Source of the DNA: CAWJKP01 sp963843465
Lineage (GTDB): Bacteria > Planctomycetota > Planctomycetia > Pirellulales > Thermoguttaceae
DNA: 64,000 nt
Reading direction: 5' to 3'
Assembly (NCBI GenBank): GCA_963843465.1
Contig: CAWJKP010000002.1
Coordinates: 744,001-808,000, forward strand
In this document: piece by piece, positions 50,130 to 60,552 of the stretch
Position numbering within the stretch: position 1 is the first letter of the stretch
How the letters are laid out: every line of letters starts with the position of its first letter
Notes under the pieces: model-generated
Told to the model about the DNA's origin: nothing
The model's database searches: none
Seen by the model: the letters and a program-made list of their open reading frames with translations, nothing else
Program-made: the position numbers and the translations under genes

Positions 50130-51615
50130 CCTTTCGCAGCAAGAAGTCTGGTTCGTCACCGGCAGTCAACACCTGTACGGCGAGAAGGCGCTTGCGCAAG
50201 TGGCGGCCAACGCCCGCGAGGTCGCCGAAGCCCTGGGCCGGTCCAAGGCACTGCCGGTCCGCGTGGTCTTCAAGCCGGTGCTGACCACGCCCGACGCGAT
50301 CACCAAACTCTGCCGGGAGGCCAACGGCGCGGCGGGCTGCGTGGGGTTGATCTGCTGGATGCACACCTTCTCCCCGGCCAAGATGTGGATCGGCGGGCTG
50401 GTGAGCCTGCAAAAGCCCTTCGTTCACCTGCACACCCAGCACCATCGCGAGATCCCCTGGGACGCGATCGACATGGACTTCATGAACCTCCACCAGGCCG
50501 CCCACGGCGACCGCGAGTTCGGCTTCATCTGCACCCGGCTGCGGAAGAACCGGGCCGTGGTGGTCGGCCATTGGCAGGACGCCGACGTGCAGGAAGAGTT
50601 GGGCGTCTGGGCCCGCGCCGCCGCGGCCTGGGCCGACGCTCAGGGCGGAAAAATTGCCCGCTTCGGCGATAACATGCGGGAAGTGGCCGTCACCGAGGGC
50701 GACAAGGTCGAGGCCCAGCTCCGTTTCGGCTACGCGGTCAACGGCTACGGCGTGGGCGACCTGGTTCAGCAGGTCCGCCAGGTGTCCGAGACGGCGGCCG
50801 CCAAGCTCGCCGGCGACTATCTCGACGCCTACGCGGCTGGAGCGGGCGTCGATCGCGGCGCCGCCACCGCGGGCCTGCTCACTGCCGCCCGGATCGAGCT
50901 GGGCATGAGGGCCTTCCTGGCCCAGGGAGGTTTCAAGGCTTTCACCACCACCTTCGAGGACCTGCACGGCCTGGAACAGCTTCCGGGCCTCGCCGTGCAG
51001 CGGCTGATGGCCGACGGCTACGGCTTCGGCGCCGAGGGCGACTGGAAAACGGCGGCCTTGGTCCGGGCGATGAAGGTCATGGCCGCGGGCCTGGCAGGCG
51101 GCACCTCGTTCATGGAAGACTACACCTATCATCTCGTGACCGGCAGTATGAAGGTGCTCGGCGCCCACATGCTCGAAGTCTGCCCGTCGATCGCCGAGGG
51201 CAGACCGTCGCTGGAGATTCATCCCTTGGGGATCGGCGGCAAGGCCGACCCGGCCCGCCTGGTCTTCAGCGTGCCGGCGGGTCCGGGGCTGAACGCCTCG
51301 ATCATCGACCTGGGCAACCGCTTCCGCCTGATCCTCAACGAGGTGGACGTGGTAAAGCCCCAGCGGCCCCTTCCCAAGCTGCCCGTGGCCCGCGCGGTCT
51401 GGGTGCCGCGGCCCAACTTGAAGGTTGCGGCCGCCGCCTGGATCTATGCCGGTGGTGCGCACCATACGGGCTTCTCGCAGGCCATTACGGCGCGGCACTT
51501 GGAGGCCTTCGCCGAAATGGCCGGCATCGAATGCGTGCAGATCGGCGCCGATGCCACGGTTGCGCAGGTCAAGAAGGAGCTGCGTTGGAACGCGGCGTAT
51601 TACGGCCTGGCATGA
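50122..51615 (+). CDS. araA: L-arabinose isomerase
   Basis: 497 residues, the family length. Converts L-arabinose to L-ribulose. The N-terminus QQEVWFVTGSQHLYGEKAL is near-invariant, as are GLICWMHTFSPAKMWIGGL, HTQHHREIPWDAIDMDFMN and FGDNMREVAVTEGDKVEAQL. Metal ligands: Glu in SFMEDYTYHL and His in GAHMLEVCPS, plus the last His region GGAHHTGFSQAI. Follows fucI by about 1.1 kb, pointing to use of plant or algal sugars. No araB or araD is near. Confidence 0.97.
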   Translation: MIDLSQQEVWFVTGSQHLYGEKALAQVAANAREVAEALGRSKALPVRVVFKPVLTTPDAITKLCREANGAAGCVGLICWMHTFSPAKMWIGGLVSLQKPFVHLHTQHHREIPWDAIDMDFMNLHQAAHGDREFGFICTRLRKNRAVVVGHWQDADVQEELGVWARAAAAWADAQGGKIARFGDNMREVAVTEGDKVEAQLRFGYAVNGYGVGDLVQQVRQVSETAAAKLAGDYLDAYAAGAGVDRGAATAGLLTAARIELGMRAFLAQGGFKAFTTTFEDLHGLEQLPGLAVQRLMADGYGFGAEGDWKTAALVRAMKVMAAGLAGGTSFMEDYTYHLVTGSMKVLGAHMLEVCPSIAEGRPSLEIHPLGIGGKADPARLVFSVPAGPGLNASIIDLGNRFRLILNEVDVVKPQRPLPKLPVARAVWVPRPNLKVAAAAWIYAGGAHHTGFSQAITARHLEAFAEMAGIECVQIGADATVAQVKKELRWNAAYYGLA

Positions 51616-51681
51616 CGTAGTAAGGCACCGCGCCGCCAACCCGTGGGATGCTGAGAACACGATCCAAATCAGCCTCCAAAA

Positions 51682-51800
51682 GTAGGTCCCGCAGAAAGTA
51701 GGTCCCGCAGAAAGTAGGTCCCGTCTGCCGGACGGGACTTGACTGAACCCAAACCCAAAAGTCCCGCCCGGCAGGCGGGACCTACCAGCCAGGGACCTAC
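51682..51800. repeat. Palindromic repeat, family C, with extra truncated units
   Basis: Three tandem GTAGGTCCCG starts (two truncated as GTAGGTCCCGCAGAAA), one full GTCCCGTC-TGCCG-GACGGGAC, then inverted GTCCCGCC...GGCGGGACCTAC and a truncated GGGACCTAC. Confidence 0.85.
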
Positions 51801-51914
51801 CAACCAGAGACGCCCGGTGGCAAAGGCCGGCAACAGCGACGATAACCGCCAAACGAGGGGGTCTCGCAAGTCTACCGCTTCTACCCAGACTCGCTGGCTT
51901 GGCGGGTATTCTGA

Positions 51915-51944
51915 TTGACATTGGAATTCTGGCGAGAGTATACT
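51915..51944 (+). promoter_or_regulatory. Strong predicted promoter upstream of the coiled-coil/mre genes
   Basis: TTGACA at 51915-51920 and TATACT at 51939-51944, spacer 18, in AT-rich sequence. It would start the transcript for the coiled-coil gene at 52120 about 170 bases downstream and might read on into mreBCD. Confidence 0.65.
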
Positions 51945-52119
51945 AGCAAGATACAAGCGGCGGGGCTGTCAATTGTTGCGGCAGAGTGCCGTCTGCCGCA
52001 AGGCTCTGTCGTCGGTCCAGGCAAGTCCCCGGTGGCGGTTCGCAGCAGGGTCAAAGGGAGGTGACGCTGTTTGGCGGTCACACCTCGTCTGCGGAGTGGT
52101 CAAAGGAGAAGGTCGCCTC

Positions 52120-53010
52120 ATGAACCTTGTCGGCAAAATCCTCACCGTGCTGATCTGCGTGATGAGCCTGGTCTTCATGACGTTGGCGGTCATGGTCTAC
52201 GCCGCTCACCGCAACTGGCGCGACGAGGTCATGCGGCCGGAGAAAGAGGCCATCAACGGCAAAACGCTCGGCTATAAGTTCCAGTTGGAAAAGACCAAAC
52301 TCGAGCTCAAAGACTCGCAGGACCAGTTGGAGAAGTGGAAAATCGCCATTGAGGAAGAGCGCAAGGACAAGCGGGAGACCTTGGCCAAGCTGGAGACCGA
52401 GGTGGACGATTTGGAGAAGCGCAAGACGGCCCTGGAAAAGGACCTCGCCACGCAGACGCAGGCCGCCCGCGACGCGACCGCCGCCCTGCAGGCCACGCAG
52501 ACCAACCTCACTGCCAAGATGACCGAGCTCGACAAGTTGCGGGAGGAGATCCGCCTGACGCAGAAGGACCGCGACGATCAGCAGCACCAGGTCGTGGCTC
52601 TGACGGATCAATTGCACCAGGCGGTCAACGCCAAGATCACGCTCAAGCAGATGAACGAAGATCTGGCCAGGCAGTTGGCCCAGGCCCAGACCGTTCTGCG
52701 GCACTACAGCCTCTCGATCGACACGCCGCTGGACAAGACGCCGCCGGCCGTGGACGGCCTGGTGTCGGCCGTCCGCGACGACAACAAGCTGGTGGAGATC
52801 ACCCTGGGGACCGACATGGGCGTGCTCAAGGGCCACCAGTTGGAAGTCGTGCGCAGCGCCGGCGGGGTAAGCACCTGGCTCGGCCGCATCGAGGTGATCG
52901 AGGCCAGGGTCGACGCATCGGTCTGCAAGGTTTTGCCGGAATATCGCAAAGGCGCCATTCAAAGAGGTGACCGTGTCTTCTCCGTCCCCAAGCTTACTGC
53001 CGTCAACTGA
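52120..53010 (+). CDS. Membrane-anchored coiled-coil protein
   Basis: 296 residues, ATG with AAAGGAGAA upstream. One N-terminal membrane helix (GKILTVLICVMSLVFMTLAV), then a long coiled coil: KFQLEKTKLELKDSQDQLEK, then EERKDKRETLAKLETEVDDL, to about residue 200. A C-terminal beta-rich domain follows (GLVSAVRDDNKLVEITLGTD, GVLKGHQLEVVRSAGGVSTW, GDRVFSVPKL) that resembles a small OB or SH3-like fold, recalling MreC architecture. Its place just before the mre cluster suggests a role in cell envelope or shape. Confidence 0.82.
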   Translation: MNLVGKILTVLICVMSLVFMTLAVMVYAAHRNWRDEVMRPEKEAINGKTLGYKFQLEKTKLELKDSQDQLEKWKIAIEEERKDKRETLAKLETEVDDLEKRKTALEKDLATQTQAARDATAALQATQTNLTAKMTELDKLREEIRLTQKDRDDQQHQVVALTDQLHQAVNAKITLKQMNEDLARQLAQAQTVLRHYSLSIDTPLDKTPPAVDGLVSAVRDDNKLVEITLGTDMGVLKGHQLEVVRSAGGVSTWLGRIEVIEARVDASVCKVLPEYRKGAIQRGDRVFSVPKLTAVN

Positions 53011-53209
53011 GCAGCCGGCTTTCCGCAAGCCGCGGCCGGACCTGTATACGGCCCTGTTGATCATTTCCCTGGTGGCGATCATCGTGGGCTGGCTCTGTCT
53101 GTTCCTGGAGACGGACCCCTCGGAATATCCCGGCAAGCCGCCGTACAAGAACCTGCCGCCGGTCTCGATGTCGACCATCGGCCTCCAGGGACCGGCCGCG
53201 GTCGGATAG
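52967..53209 (+). CDS. Small membrane protein overlapping the coiled-coil gene
   Basis: 80 residues, starting 44 bases inside the previous gene (GTG near 52973 is an alternative). N-terminal proline/serine region, one helix YTALLIISLVAIIVGWLCLF, and a short external tail (YPGKPPYKNLPPVSM). Type and order agree with cotranscription. Confidence 0.68.
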   Translation: MTVSSPSPSLLPSTEQPAFRKPRPDLYTALLIISLVAIIVGWLCLFLETDPSEYPGKPPYKNLPPVSMSTIGLQGPAAVG

Positions 53210-53230
53210 TGCACGGGCAGAGAGTAGCCT

Positions 53231-53314
53231 GTAGGGAACGCCCTCCGTGGCGTTCCGGGAACTCGGATAACGCTGTTCCGCAGGCTGCGGAACGCCACAG
53301 AGGGCGTTCCCTAC
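53231..53314. repeat. Palindromic repeat, family D (paired)
   Basis: GTAGGGAACGCC-CTCCGT-GGCGTTCC and inverted GGAACGCC-ACAGAG-GGCGTTCC then CTAC; a small nested GGAACTC...TGTTCCGCAGGCTGC sits between. Confidence 0.88.
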
Positions 53315-53342
53315 AGAGCGTTTCCTATGCGGAAGGGCAAGG

Positions 53343-54389
<1,047 letters not shown>

Positions 54390-54393
<4 letters not shown>

Positions 54394-55382
54394 TTCCAGA
54401 TCCAGCACAGAGCCCTCGGCTCCACCGCCGTCTCGTTTCTCCGGCCCTGCTCCTGGCTGGCGGTTGGGCGGTTTCGGCCGCGATCTGGTTCTTGCCGGCC
54501 AGCTACGCCGCAGCGGTCAAAGGCTGCCTCGGCGCCGCGCTGCGGCCGGCCCAAGTGGGCCTGTTGACGGTCCGCGAGGGCATGGCGGCGGTCGCTTCCC
54601 GGATCGACGCGCACGCCAACACGGTCCAGCGATTGGCCCAGTCCGAGGCGGACCGGCGGCGGCTAGAAGAGGAGAACCATCGCCTGGCCGCCGAGTTGGC
54701 CCTGCTGCGAATCCGGACGACGGAAGAAGAACGTCGGCAAAGCGACGATCGGCTGTTGGTGGCCGGCTGCATCCCGGCCCGGGCGCTGGGCCGGCAGGCG
54801 CGGGATTTCCTCGTCAGTGAGGGCATTCTCAACGTCGGTTCCCGCGCCGGGGTCCGCGGCGAGGTCCTGGTGGTCGGCGACCCGAAGTCGCTCTTGGACC
54901 AAGGGGCCAACCGCCGCTTGGAGTCGGAGGAGCTGGTTCTTGCGCAGGGCTGCGTCTGGGGCAAGATCGTCGAGGTCGGCCCGCAGACCAGCACCGTCCG
55001 CACGCCTTGCGAGCCGGGCTTCCGCGACCTGGTGCGGCTGGGCGTCCCGCAGGCCGATGGCCGGCCGGCCCGGCTTGGGCCGCAAGGGCTGCTGGAGGGG
55101 ACCGGCGAGCCCTTGGCCCGGGTGCGGCACGTAGACGTGACCGAGCCGGTCGCCGTGGGCGACGCCGTCTATACGGCCTCAGGCCAAGGGATTTTGCCTC
55201 AACCGCTGCTGTACGGCTTCGTGGTCCGCGTCCAGCGGCCGGTCGGCGCGGCCCATTGGGAGATCTGGATGAAGCCGGCCTTGGACTCCGAGCCGGAGAG
55301 CGTGGTCGTGCTGCGGACCCAGCTCAACCCGGCGCGAGTTGATCTGGGTCCGCAGATCAACCCGGCGAGGGTCGCCCGATGA
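54390..55382 (+). CDS. mreC: Rod-shape protein MreC
   Basis: 330 residues from a GTG overlapping the mreB stop (GTGTGA). One membrane helix (LLAGGWAVSAAIWFLPASYA), a coiled coil (TVQRLAQSEADRRRLEEENH), and two beta domains: CIPARALGRQARDFLVSEGI, GVRGEVLVVGDPKSLLDQGA, DAVYTASGQGILPQPLLYGF. MreC links MreB to PBP2 in the periplasm. The repeat NPARVDLGPQINPARVAR at the end is a short duplication. Confidence 0.92.
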
Positions 55383-55906
55383 AACGCTGCTTGTTGCTGC
55401 TCGCTGTGCTCTATGCGGCGGCCGCGATCCAGACCTCGCTGGGCGACCTGACGCGCGTGGGCCGGGCCGAGCCGGACCTGCTGGCCCTGGCGGCCGTCGC
55501 CTGGCTGCTGGCGGTGGGCGGACCGCGGGCCTTCCTCGTAGCCGGGGGGATCGGCCTGCTGGAAGACCTGCTGGCGCCTGGCCGCGCAGGGCTGGCCGCC
55601 GCCTGCTTTCTTACGGTCGGCTACGGACTGACGCGGCTGCGGGCGAGTCTCCCCCTGGACCACCTGGCGCTGCAACTGCCTGTCATGTTGTTGTCGCTGG
55701 CGGTGCTGGCCTTGGCCCAGACTTTGGGACGCTGGCTGGCAGGAGAGACCGCGGCCGATCTCGGCCCGCTGGCGGTCCGGGCACTGGGCGTGGGGCTCTA
55801 CACGTCGGGGGTCGGGTTGCCCTTATTGATGGTCCTCGGCTGGATCCGCGAAGCGCGGCGAAAACCGGAGCTTGCTCCCTCTCTCTCCGGGAGAGGGTTG
55901 GGGTGA
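55379..55906 (+). CDS. mreD: Rod-shape protein MreD
   Basis: 175 residues, overlapping mreC by 4 bases. Highly hydrophobic, about five membrane helices (LLLLAVLYAAAAIQTSLGDL; LLALAAVAWLLAVGGPRAFL; LPVMLLSLAVLALAQTLGRW; GVGLPLLMVLGWI). The final residues LAPSLSGRGLG and the stop codon are encoded by a family L repeat, so the native C-terminus has been replaced or extended. Confidence 0.88.
   Translation: MKRCLLLLAVLYAAAAIQTSLGDLTRVGRAEPDLLALAAVAWLLAVGGPRAFLVAGGIGLLEDLLAPGRAGLAAACFLTVGYGLTRLRASLPLDHLALQLPVMLLSLAVLALAQTLGRWLAGETAADLGPLAVRALGVGLYTSGVGLPLLMVLGWIREARRKPELAPSLSGRGLG
55876..55905. repeat. Palindromic repeat, family L
   Basis: CCCTCTCTCTCCGGGAGAGG followed by GTTGGGGTGAG. Copies at 61443-61480 and 63343-63415. 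It supplies the mreD stop (TGA of GGGGTGAGC). Confidence 0.8.
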
Positions 55907-55941
55907 GCAATCCCTCCTACACGGCCCGGCTGGGAAAGCAT

Positions 55942-58278
55942 ATGCCCCCTGACCGTCTCTTCGACTGGCAGCAATTCCACGCCGATGAACATCCGGCGCC
56001 GGCGGTCGTCGATTCGCGGCGGCGGCTGCGGATCTGCCTGGCGGGGTTCCTGGCGGCGGCGGGCCTGGTCTTCGGCCGGATGGTCCAGTTGCAGGTGACC
56101 CAGGGCCGCGCGTTTTGCCAGGAGGCGTCCCGGCCGCTCACCCGGCTGGAGGTACTGCCCGGCGTCCGCGGCCGGATCCTGGCCTCAAGCGGCGAGATCC
56201 TGGCCTGCGACCGGCAAGTGCTCTGCCTGGCGGTTCACTATCGCTACCTGGAAGACCCGATCGACGCGGGCTGGCTGCGGCAGACGGCCCGGTTGCGGTT
56301 GTCGCGGGCGGAGCGCGGGCGTCCGCAACGGGTGGCGGCTGCGGAGGCGGAGGTGCGGGCCGAGCGTGCCCAGACGACCCGCCGCCTGGCCGAAATCTGC
56401 GGACTGTCGGCCTCGCAGTGGACCTCGCGGGCAAAGCAGGTCCAGTCTCGCGTCCAGCGGATCGCCGAGCAAGTTCGTAGCGCCGGCGTGGCCACCGGGG
56501 CTAACGGGTGCAAATCTGTTAGCCCCGGCGGCCACGTCGGTGTGTGGCGGCGAGATCTCCGGCGGCAGGCGGTATCGTTGAACGGATCCGCAACGGCATC
56601 GTCGAGACCTTGAGGGCCGCGATGAACGAGCCGCCTCCCGAGCGCATGCCGGTCGCCGAGGAACGCCAGTACCACGTGATGGCCGAGGACTTGCCGCTGG
56701 CCACGGTCGCCCGGATCGAGGCCCACCCCGAGTTCTATCCGGCGCGAAGATCGTCCAGCGCCGGCGGCGGACGTATCCGGGCGGACGGTTGGCGGCGCAC
56801 GTCCTGGGGCACCTCGGGCCGGACGCGGAAAAGGGGATAAGTCCAATTTGTGCGGAGCACCCGGAGGGCGGGCACCGACCGAAGGTTGGTCCCGGCAAAT
56901 TGGACTTATCCCCTTTTCCGCTCCCCGACGACCGGCCGGGCCTCATGGGCCTGGAGCGCCAGTACGAATCCTTGCTGCACGGCCGCCGCGGCCTGGCCCT
57001 GGAGACGACCGATCACAGCGGCGCCTGCTGGGCAGCAGCCGGCAGCGCGAGCCGGGCGTGGGCCGCGACCTGGTGCTGACCTTGGACCCCAAGCTCCAGG
57101 CCGCGGCCGAATCGCTCCTGGACAGCGCTTTGCAGCGCCGGTCGCTGGGCGCGTCGCCGCCGGAGCCGGCCGGCGGGGCGATCGTGGTGATGGACGTCCG
57201 CGACGGGTCGATCCGGGCGTGGGCCTCGGCGCCGGCCTTTTCCCCGGGCGTCTTCGCCGGCGGCCGGGGCAGCCAAGCGGCGGCCCTGCTGGACGATCCG
57301 GCCCATCCGCTGTTTGACCGCGTGCTGAAGATGGCGATTCCGCCCGGCTCGGTCTTCAAGATCGTCACCGCGGCGGCCCTGCTGGAGTCGGCCAAGCTGG
57401 ACCCGGATGAGACATACCTTTGTCACGGATACCTGGACTCGCCGGACCGCTGGCGGTGCGCGGTCTATCAGCGCTACGGCGTGGGCCACGGCCCGGTGAC
57501 GCTGGCCGACGCCTTGGCCCTAAGCTGCAACGTTTACTTCTTCCACCACGCGCGGCTGCTGGGGCCGGAGCCGCTGGTCGATTGGGCCTTTCGCTGCGGG
57601 TTTGGCCGGGCCACCGGCGTGGATCTGCCCGGCGAATCGCCCGGCTCGCTGCCCACGCCCGAGACCGTCCGCCGCGTCGAAGGGCGCGCGTGGCGGACTG
57701 CCGACACGCTCTCCCTGGCCATCGGGCAGGGTTCGCTGGAGGCCACGCCGCTTCAGGTCGCGCGGCTGCTGGCCGCGGTGGCCAACGGCGGGCAATTGGT
57801 TACGCCCCACGTCGTCAGCGGCCTGGGCCTGCCGGCCTCCGACGACGAGCAGCCGGAGGGTAAAGTGGTCAGTGGTCAGTGGCCAGTGGTCAGGGAGTTG
57901 ACATCGGCGGCCACGCCGGTTGCGGCGGACGACGCGATCCACGTCCCCGCGCCGCGGCCGATCGCCGGTTTGGAGGCCGCGGCGCTGGCGGCGATTCGCC
58001 GCGGGCTGGAGCAGGCCGTCAGCGATCCCCGCGGCACGGCCCACGCCGCTCTGGGCCTGGAAGCGGTTGCAGTGGCGGGCAAGACAGGCACCGCCCAGGC
58101 CGGTCCGGGACGTGCCGAACACGCCTGGTTCGCCGGCTACGTTCCGGCCGACGAGCCGCGGGTGGCGTTGGTGGTGGTCCTGGAACACGCCGGCAACGCC
58201 GACGAGACGGCCGGCCCCGTCGCCCGCCGATTGGTGCTGGAGATGCACAAGCTCGGTTATTTCCCTGCCGCAAAGTAA
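55942..58278 (+). CDS. mrdA: Penicillin-binding protein 2 (transpeptidase), with three apparent 1-base deletions
   Basis: Cell-wall transpeptidase working with MreBCD and RodA. N-terminal cytoplasmic part and membrane helix (RLRICLAGFLAAAGLVFGRM), the PBP dimer region (GVRGRILASSGEILACDRQV), then the transpeptidase domain with IPPGSVFKIVTAA (SxxK), ALSCNVYFFHHARL (SxN) and VAGKTGTAQAG (KTG). Frame moves by minus one near 56550, 56740 (FYPGAKIVQRRRRTYPGG after adding one G) and 57020 (HSGRLLGSSRQREPGVGRDL after adding one C). Corrected length about 779 residues, longer than usual because three palindromic repeats are read inside the gene. Starts at ATG 55942; a GTG at 55902 inside repeat DNA is possible. 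Confidence 0.88.
56478..56542. repeat. Family J palindrome inside mrdA
   Basis: GCCGGCGTGGCCACCGGGGC then TAAC, a short spacer, and GTTAGCCCCGGCGGCCACGT. Read as SAGVATGANGCKSVSPGGHV. Lies between the coiled region and the next conserved block. Confidence 0.8.
56829..56917. repeat. Family O palindrome inside mrdA
   Basis: AAAAGGGGATAAGTCCAATT and AATTGGACTTATCCCCTTTT arms, with inner GGAGGGCGGGCACCGACCGA then AGG. It is read in frame as KGISPICAEHPEGGHRPKVG and PGKLDLSPFPLP between HLGPDAE and DDRPGLMGLERQYE. Confidence 0.85.
57865..57893. repeat. Family I words inside mrdA
   Basis: GTGGTCAGTGGTCAGTGGCC then AGTGGTCAG, read in frame as VVSGQWPVV between two less conserved segments of the transpeptidase domain. 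Confidence 0.75.
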
Positions 58279-58283
58279 ATCAA

Positions 58284-58334
58284 GTAGGATGGACCTCCAG
58301 GTCCGTCCCGGACGGACCTGGAGGTCCATCCTAC
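58284..58334. repeat. Palindromic repeat, family M
   Basis: GTAGGATGGACCTCCAGGTC, CGTCC, then the exact mirror ending CATCCTAC. A near-perfect hairpin of more than 20 base pairs, following mrdA by a few bases. Confidence 0.9.
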
Positions 58335-58419
58335 TGACGTTCTTCCTTGCCGCGGGTGGCCCGCCGATCGGTCTGCTATCGGGTTGCCGTCAGGAGCGGG
58401 AGCTGTCTCACGTGAACTA

Positions 58420-59769
58420 CTACACCGTCCAGCCTTTCCGGGCCGGCGGGTTGACGTACTGATTGGCATCAGGGCAGTTGGTGAACTTCATGTTCTCGCC
58501 GTCCCACTCCAGCTTCGTGCCGGGCAACTTGCTGGCAATCACGCCCAGCATGGCGATCTCCGTCAAGGGCGCGCCGTAGAGGAAGAAATCGGAGCCGGCC
58601 TTGGCGCCCTTGTGGATCGCCTCCAGCCAGTCCTGATGATGACCCGCGACGCGGGGGATGGACTTCGGCGGCAGCTTGTACTGCTTCATCTTGGTCTCGG
58701 GGATGATCCGCACGCCGCCGGCGCCGTGGGAGCCGTACATGATGGTGCCCCGCTCGCCCAGCACCACCGCGCCCGTATCGACCGGATTGCGGCCCGGCTC
58801 CAGCGCCTCGGGCCGGGGGATGTGCATCGTGCCGCTGTACCAATAGAGCGTCACCGGGCCGCGGTTGCCCTTGGCCGCGAACTCGAAGGTGATCTTCTCG
58901 CCCTTGGGATAAGCGTCGCCCTGGGTCTTCGGGTCGTAGCCGGGCGTCTCGGAGAGGATCGTCTTCGGCGCGCCGAGATCCAGGGCCCAGAAGACCGGAT
59001 CGACCACGTGGCAAGTCCAGTCGCCCACGGTCCCGTTGCCGAAGGGCACCCAGCCGCGCCAGCGGTAGGGCAGGAAGGCGGGATGATACGGCCGCTGCGG
59101 CGCCGGGCCCAGCCAGAGGTCCCAGTCGAGCGTGGGCGGAACCTCGTGCTTCTCCTTGAGCTGCGACAACTGGTCGATCCCCGAGTTTACCGCCGAGCAG
59201 CCGCAGTGGATGGTGTGGACGGCGCCGATCGCGCCGTCGCGGAGCCATTCCACCAGCAGGCGGCAGGACTCGAAGGAGTGGCCCTGGTTGCCCATCTGCG
59301 TGACCACGTTGTGCTCTTTCGCGGCCTTGGCCATCGCGCGGCACTCGTGGACGCTATGCGCCAGCGGCTTCTCGCAGTAGACGTGCTTGCCGCGCTGGAT
59401 GGCCGCGATGGCGGTGGCCGCATGGGTATGGTCGGGAGTGGCGACCACGACCGCGTCGATGCCGCGATCCATCTCGTCGAGCATCTTGCGGAAGTCGCGA
59501 TACTGCTTGGCCTGGGGAAAAGTCTTGAAGCCGCCCACGGCGTTCCGTTGGTCGCAATCGCACAGCGCGACGACGTTGTTGCCTTGGGCGACGGTGCGGA
59601 CGTCGCCCTGTCCTTGCCCACCCTGGCCGATGCCGGCGATATTCAGCTTCTCACTGGGCGGCGTCTGGCCGCTGCCGGCCACCGCGCACCGGGGCACGAT
59701 CGTCGCCGCCGCCACCGCGGCCCCGGCCGCGCCCAAGAACTCTCAACGTCCCCACGTGGTCTTGCTCAT
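58420..59769 (-). CDS. Gfo/Idh/MocA family oxidoreductase with interrupted Tat signal
   Basis: Corrected about 449 residues. NAD(P)-dependent sugar or cyclitol dehydrogenase fold: NIAGIGQGGQGQGDVRTVAQ (dinucleotide site), AVVVATPDHTHAATAIAAIQ, KHVYCEKPLAHSVHECRAMA (catalytic Lys in EKP), and the planctomycete-type C-terminal region (HQDWLEAIHKGAKAGSDFFL). From the ATG at 59769 (GGAG upstream) the chain reads MSKTTWGR, stop TGA, EFLGAAGAAVAAATIVPR. The expected Tat motif is RREFLGAA, so CGA has apparently become TGA at 59743-59745. Without it, translation would have to start at TTG 59736, removing the twin arginine. Either an error in the sequence or a real nonsense mutation. Confidence 0.9.
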
Positions 59770-59885
59770 GGAACTCTCCTCGTTGGTTGGGAATTATCAG
59801 CGTTGGCGAATCTGCTTTCTTGCAACCGCAGCCCACAGGCTACCACACGGCAAGGCCAAAGTCCATTTTGCTTGCGGAAGTGCGT

Positions 59886-59926
59886 GTAGGGCGGGACCAG
59901 CTCGCGGAAGCGAGCGCCGGCCCACC
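59886..59926. repeat. Palindromic repeat, family A (single unit)
   Basis: GTAGGGCGGGAC, stem GCTCGCGGAAGCGAGC, GCCGGCCCACC. Confidence 0.82.
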
Positions 59927-60126
59927 ATTTTCGCTGTCAACCCACTACTTGGTTGGGTCTTGCGATGGATTCGGTGGCGGCGAAGCATCGCATCGCACGA
60001 GCCGCCCGCCGGACGTTGCACCCCCGCGGTAGTTGGGGTACGATAATCACCATCGCTCACGCACCGGTAGGCGGCCCAACAGTTACCCATCGAAAACCTA
60101 CGGCGAGAACCGTAAGGGGGGAAACG

Positions 60127-60552
60127 ATGAGACTTGTTCGCGTGCTATCGTTGGTCGCTGCCGTCGAGACGTTTCTCCTGATGGTGATGGGCACCGTTGT
60201 ACGCGTTACCGGCGCCAGCAAGTCGATCCCTGACTGGCCGCTGGCCTTCGGCACGCTCGTCCCCCACATGACTCCGCTGGTCTTCTTGGAGTGGTCTCAT
60301 CGGCTGCTGGTGCTACTGGTGGTTGTCACCTTGGTCGCGCTGGTGGCTCGGGCAGCGAGCCTGCCAGGCAGGCTATGGATGTACTGCCTGGCTACGTTGC
60401 TCTTGGTGGTAGCGACGGCCGTTCTCGGCGGGCTAGCCGTTCTCCATGGCGACTCGCTGGCGACCGCGGCGCTCGGTCAGGCGTTTGCCATGCTCTTTTT
60501 CGCCAGCCTCGTAGGCCTTACGGTATGGACACAGATGGTGGGAACCAGGTAA
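60127..60552 (+). CDS. Half-size COX15/CtaA-like membrane protein
   Basis: 141 residues with four membrane helices. The first half of heme A synthase is recognisable: VMGTVVRVTGASKSIPDWPL, then AFGTLVPHM, and the heme-ligand-like motif FLEWSHRLLVLLVV. Full CtaA proteins duplicate this four-helix unit to about 300 residues; here only one unit is present, and the Cys pair of the usual loop is missing. It may be a stand-alone half that dimerises or a protein with another function. The stop TAA overlaps the family V repeat. Confidence 0.75.
   Translation: MRLVRVLSLVAAVETFLLMVMGTVVRVTGASKSIPDWPLAFGTLVPHMTPLVFLEWSHRLLVLLVVVTLVALVARAASLPGRLWMYCLATLLLVVATAVLGGLAVLHGDSLATAALGQAFAMLFFASLVGLTVWTQMVGTR

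Noticed and set aside
59770..60126. Gene between the oxidoreductase and the CtaA-like gene
   Set aside because: Open frames there are short, include a translated family A unit, and lack start signals.
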